A stretch of 64,000 nucleotides of DNA from Nocardia sp. CDC159 (GTDB taxonomy: Bacteria; Actinomycetota; Actinomycetes; Mycobacteriales; Mycobacteriaceae): the NCBI RefSeq assembly GCF_023740735.1, contig NZ_JAMRXH010000006.1:391919-455918 (forward strand). Direction: 5' to 3'. Made by a program: the position numbers and the translations under genes. Shown here piece by piece: positions 61,669 through 64,000 of this stretch (position 1 is its first letter; every line of letters begins with the position of its first letter). A model generated the notes under the pieces. That model was not told where the DNA came from, ran no database searches, and was given only the letters and a program-made list of their open reading frames with translations.

Positions 61669-62661
61669 TCAGCGCAGTGCCGGGACCACCTCGCGTTCGA
61701 ACAGCTCGATGCCCGTGGTGTCGTAGGCGGACTCGGGGAAATTGACGATGGTGTAGCCGAGGCCGAGATCGCGTAGGCGGGTGAGGTTTTCGATGACCTT
61801 GTCGGGGGTGCCGGTGGCCTGGGAGGTGCGGAACATGCTGTCCACCCAGCCCTTGGCCTGGTCGGCGCCCGCGGCGGGGGTGAGGCGGTCGACGAGGGCG
61901 GCCAGGCGATCCTCGACCTCGGCCTCGGTGGCGCCGATGACGACGTTGAAATTGGCGCTGCGGGTGATCGCGTCGAAATCGGTGCCGACCGCGGCGCAGT
62001 GCTCGCGCAGGATGTCCGACTTGCGGGCGAACTCCTCCGGATCTCCGCTGAAATTGGTGTACTGCGCGTACTGCGCGGCGATACGCAACGTCTTCTTTTC
62101 CCCGCCTCCGGCCACCCAGATCGGAATGCCGCCCCGCTGCAACGGAAGTGGGCGCACGATGGCCTTGTCGACCCGGTAGTACTTGCCGTCGAGGGTGGCC
62201 TCGCCGGTGCTCCACGCCTGCCGGAAGATCTGCACGCCCTCATCGAGCCGACCCAGACGCTCACCCGCCGAGGGGAATCCGTAGCCGTAGGCCCGCCACT
62301 CGTGCTCGTACCAGCCCGCGCCGATGCCCATCTCGACCCGGCCGCCGGAGATCAGATCCGTGGTGGCGGCGACCTTCGCGAGATAGGCGGGGTTGCGGTA
62401 GGCCATCGCGCTACACATCTGCCCCAGCCGCACCCGCGAGGTGACCGCCGCGAACGCCGCCATGAGCGTCCACGCCTCGTGGGTGGCCTCCTCGGTCGGC
62501 ACCGGCACGGTGTGGAAGTGGTCGTAGACCCACACCGACTCCCACGCCTCGTCCGCATCGGCTCGCTGCGCCAGATCGCGCATCACCCGCCACTGCGCCG
62601 CGGGGTCGATGCCGACCAGGTCGAGTCGCCAACCCTGCGGGATGAAAATGCCGAAGCGCAA
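61669..62661 (-). CDS. LLM class F420-dependent oxidoreductase
   Basis: This 330-residue luciferase-like TIM-barrel protein starts L-R-F-G-I-F-I-P-Q-G and has W-V-Y-D-H-F near 45. It also has A-M-A-Y-R-N-P-A-Y-L-A-K near 86, G-R-V-E-M-G-I-G-A-G-W near 106-116 and P-I-W-V-A-G-G-G near 176, typical of F420-dependent members in actinobacteria. Substrate is unknown. TTG 62661 is chosen because AAGGAG lies 6 nt upstream and the family N-terminus begins there. It is in the same direction as the lipase lipoprotein. Confidence 0.87.
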   Translation of the reverse strand: MRFGIFIPQGWRLDLVGIDPAAQWRVMRDLAQRADADEAWESVWVYDHFHTVPVPTEEATHEAWTLMAAFAAVTSRVRLGQMCSAMAYRNPAYLAKVAATTDLISGGRVEMGIGAGWYEHEWRAYGYGFPSAGERLGRLDEGVQIFRQAWSTGEATLDGKYYRVDKAIVRPLPLQRGGIPIWVAGGGEKKTLRIAAQYAQYTNFSGDPEEFARKSDILREHCAAVGTDFDAITRSANFNVVIGATEAEVEDRLAALVDRLTPAAGADQAKGWVDSMFRTSQATGTPDKVIENLTRLRDLGLGYTIVNFPESAYDTTGIELFEREVVPALR

Positions 62662-62946
62662 CTGCTTCTCCTTCTTCGTCTTCGAATCGGACCGCGGCGC
62701 GATCTCACCGTGGCACCGGCACCCACTGTCGCGGCCGATCGCCCGGTCGGCAACCGTTCCGGGCACCAAGATCGAGTGTCCAGTCCGCGGGAAAGCCCGG
62801 CAAATCGCCCGCATACCAAGCGGCCGCGCGGGTTCTCGCGGTCGCGACCTCGATTTTCCTCGCGGTGTGTCGGACCACCACCCGCGCTCCGGTGATGTTC
62901 AATCGGTGCCGTTGAGGTTCCAGCGAACGAGTGAAAGGTTGCAAAC
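62662..62946. other. intergenic region between oxidoreductase and mihF
   Basis: 285 bp without a coding-like frame; it must hold the mihF promoter. GAAAGG lies upstream of the mihF ATG. No repeats were seen. Confidence 0.4.
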
Positions 62947-63261
62947 ATGGCACTTCCCACCATGACCGCCGAGCAACGCTCAGCAGCGCTGGCCAAGGCG
63001 GCCGCGGTCCGCAAGGCCCGGTCGGAACTGATCGAACAGGTCCGCAAGGGCAAGGTCTCCATGGCCGAGGTGCTCAAGCGCGCCGACAAGGAGGACCTGG
63101 TCAAGAAGACGAAGGTCGCGGCCGTCATCAAGGCGCTCCCGGGCATCGGGCCGGTCAAGGCGGCGAAGCTCATGGACGAGGCCGACATCCCCGCCGACCG
63201 TCGCATCGGTGGCCTGGGCTCCCGGCAGCGGGCCGCGCTGCTCGAGGCCCTGAAGAACTGA
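62947..63261 (+). CDS. mihF: integration host factor, actinobacterial type
   Basis: This 104-residue nucleoid protein is nearly the full length of mycobacterial mIHF. It has the long N-terminal helix (A-L-A-K-A-A-A-V-R-K-A-R-S-E-L), the K-K-T-K-V-A-A-V-I-K-A-L-P-G-I-G-P-V-K-A DNA-binding segment with helix-two-turns-helix near 55-75, and R-I-G-G-L-G-S-R-Q near the end. It binds and bends DNA and is needed for phage L5-type integration. Its position next to tRNA genes with an integrative element boundary is notable, though mihF is a core gene. Confidence 0.95.
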   Translation: MALPTMTAEQRSAALAKAAAVRKARSELIEQVRKGKVSMAEVLKRADKEDLVKKTKVAAVIKALPGIGPVKAAKLMDEADIPADRRIGGLGSRQRAALLEALKN

Positions 63262-63315
63262 CGCAGTGCTGGCGGCGCTCAGCAAACCCCGCAGACCAGC
63301 ACGTAACCCCGTGAT

Positions 63316-63344
63316 TTGGACCTCGCGGATGTATCCGATAACCT
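63316..63344 (+). promoter_or_regulatory. promoter of first tRNA-Leu
   Basis: TTGGAC (63316-63321) and TAACCT (63339-63344) are 17 nt apart and the tRNA begins 16 nt later. Both elements are close to the vegetative consensus. Confidence 0.6.
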
Positions 63345-63349
63345 TGCTG

Positions 63350-63445
63350 AGCACCACCGGTCCGGGTGGCGGAATGGCAGACGCGCTAGCTTGAGGTGCT
63401 AGTGCCCGATTAAGGGCGTGGGGGTTCAAGTCCCCCTCCGGACAC
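63350..63445 (+). repeat. 96-bp direct repeat, left copy (contains tRNA-Leu)
   Basis: The sequence is identical to 63759-63854 and contains the whole tRNA plus 10 bp upstream and one base downstream. Confidence 0.9.
63360..63444 (+). tRNA. tRNA-Leu(GAG), copy 1
   Basis: This is an 85-nt class II tRNA. The acceptor stem GTCCGGG pairs with TCCGGAC, allowing a G-T pair. The anticodon stem CTAGC/GCTAG holds loop TTGAGGT with anticodon GAG at 63393-63395. A variable arm (GCCCGATTAAGGGC region) and a T-arm GGGGG-TTCAAGT-CCCCC follow. CCA is not encoded. Confidence 0.95.
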
Positions 63446-63453
63446 AGAGTATA

Positions 63454-63470
63454 TGTAACTCGGAGTTACA
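63454..63470. promoter_or_regulatory. 17-bp palindrome after first tRNA-Leu
   Basis: TGTAACTC-G-GAGTTACA has perfect 8-bp arms and lies between the tRNA and its terminator. It could be an operator or a recombination core. Confidence 0.4.
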
Positions 63471-63475
63471 GTAAC

Positions 63476-63510
63476 AGCCTCCAGGCCCAGCCTGGAGGCT
63501 GATTTCTTTT
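63476..63510 (+). terminator. Rho-independent terminator after first tRNA-Leu
   Basis: AGCCTCCAGG pairs with CCTGGAGGCT over a 5-nt loop and is followed by GATTTCTTTT. It is a well-formed intrinsic terminator for the tRNA transcript. Confidence 0.8.
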
Positions 63511-63758
63511 CAGCGCCCACGACAGCCAACGTGCGCACCGCGGTGGCCGGCGCCGATGGACCGCCTGCCTCGAGGTCGCGAAGCGGTGGGCCACCATGTT
63601 CGGTGTCTGCCGAACCACGACTTCACGATGGCGACAGCTTCCCCTCCGATCGATACGCCGACTGTTTGCGGTGATGCGCGCGAGCCCGGCCATGTGTCCG
63701 GAATCATCCCGCGACCAACGGATTTCGTCCTCCCGCCCACCATCGGCTAAGCTTGCCC

Positions 63759-63854
63759 AGCACCACCGGTCCGGGTGGCGGAATGGCAGACGCGCTAGCT
63801 TGAGGTGCTAGTGCCCGATTAAGGGCGTGGGGGTTCAAGTCCCCCTCCGGACAC
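63759..63854 (+). repeat. 96-bp direct repeat, right copy (contains tRNA-Leu)
   Basis: This is an exact copy of 63350-63445. The two copies are separated by 313 bp. This copy abuts the recombinase-like reading frame, so it is a candidate attachment site. Confidence 0.9.
63769..63853 (+). tRNA. tRNA-Leu(GAG), copy 2
   Basis: The sequence is identical to the first copy, with anticodon GAG at 63802-63804. Its upstream region has a -10-like TAAGCT (63748-63753) but no clear -35. The 3' half overlaps the end of a minus-strand frame. Confidence 0.93.
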
Positions 63855-64000
63855 CTACTTCAACCACACGGATGCTGACGGCTGCGGCCTGCTCGAATGG
63901 CTCGTAGCGGAGCTCCAGGTCCAGGGCTTCGTAGAGGGCGGCCCGGTCCTGTGGGGTGCCTGCGTCGAGGACGGCGGCCATGTCGCCGAAGGACTCGATC
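63835..64000 (-). CDS. C-terminus of a recombinase/integrase-like protein (5' part outside window)
   Basis: The minus-strand frame runs in from the right edge for 54 codons and stops at 63835-63837, inside the second tRNA-Leu. It reads E-S-F-G-D-M-A-A-V-L-D-A, D-R-A-A-L-Y-E-A-L-D-L-E-L-R-Y-E-P, and ends V-G-V-R-R-G-T. This is the pattern at the C-terminus of large serine recombinases (helix, Y-X-X-L-X-L-X-L-X-Y, final basic-Gly-Thr). An integrase gene ending within a tRNA att site is typical of integrative elements. The identification rests on the tail only. Confidence 0.55.
   Translation of the reverse strand, partial: IESFGDMAAVLDAGTPQDRAALYEALDLELRYEPFEQAAAVSIRVVEVGVRRGT

Overview
The window is high-GC actinobacterial DNA with tightly packed genes, many GTG starts and strong third-position GC bias. 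Several features point to a mycolic-acid-containing actinomycete, most likely Nocardia or a close relative: an integration host factor of the mycobacterial type (mihF), a furA-katG pair, a KasA/KasB-like ketosynthase, PapA-like acyltransferases beside DrrAB-type transporter genes, and a conservon (sensor kinase, roadblock, DUF742, GTPase). This placement is inferred from gene content; no rRNA is present to confirm it.

Layout. 1-5.2 kb: end of a winged-helix protein, alpha/beta hydrolase, patatin, FAD monooxygenase, NUDIX, and a LexA-boxed DNA polymerase IV. 5.2-16 kb is an accessory stretch: an IS3-like element, secreted proteins (beta-trefoil-like, CAP domain, a small cysteine protein), a TetR-controlled membrane protein, an MmyB-type regulator, an aldo/keto reductase, and decayed fragments of PfpI, nitroreductase and a frameshifted small gene. 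15.8-30.2 kb: animal-type heme peroxidase, AadA-like nucleotidyltransferase, furA-katG, GNAT, glycerol dehydrogenase, a nitronate monooxygenase under a KstR-like box, DUF1524 nuclease, and a TetR/ketosynthase/SRPBCC cluster. 30.2-34 kb: a non-coding stretch holding DnaA-box-like sequences, then the methionine salvage operon with a fused MtnA-MtnB, MtnD and MtnC. 34-38.7 kb: the conservon. 38.7-52.3 kb: LysE exporter, a decayed FAD oxidoreductase, two aldehyde dehydrogenases (one with DUF779 and a GAF regulator), secreted lipase, PEBP lipoprotein, a UvrA-like ABC protein behind a perfect CRP site, aldo/keto reductase, M50-type protease and a Sel1-repeat protein.

52.3-60.4 kb is the most distinctive part. 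About 850 bp of palindrome-rich non-coding DNA is followed by a one-direction operon: two condensation-fold acyltransferases, a GT1 glycosyltransferase, a DrrA/DrrB ABC transporter and a third acyltransferase. The first five genes overlap by 1-4 bases. Together they look like a system that builds and exports an acylated glycolipid or glycosylated small molecule. No polyketide synthase or NRPS lies nearby, so the backbone must come from elsewhere. A lipase-family lipoprotein and an F420-type oxidoreductase follow on the other strand.

Right end: mihF, then two identical tRNA-Leu(GAG) genes 409 bp apart. The partial ORF entering from the right edge looks like a recombinase C-terminus, and its stop codon lies inside the second tRNA. 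This is the signature of an integrative element beginning here.

A recurring regulatory theme is leaderless transcription. At least eleven genes have a TANNNT -10 element whose last base lies 6-7 nt before the start codon, and most of them lack a Shine-Dalgarno sequence.
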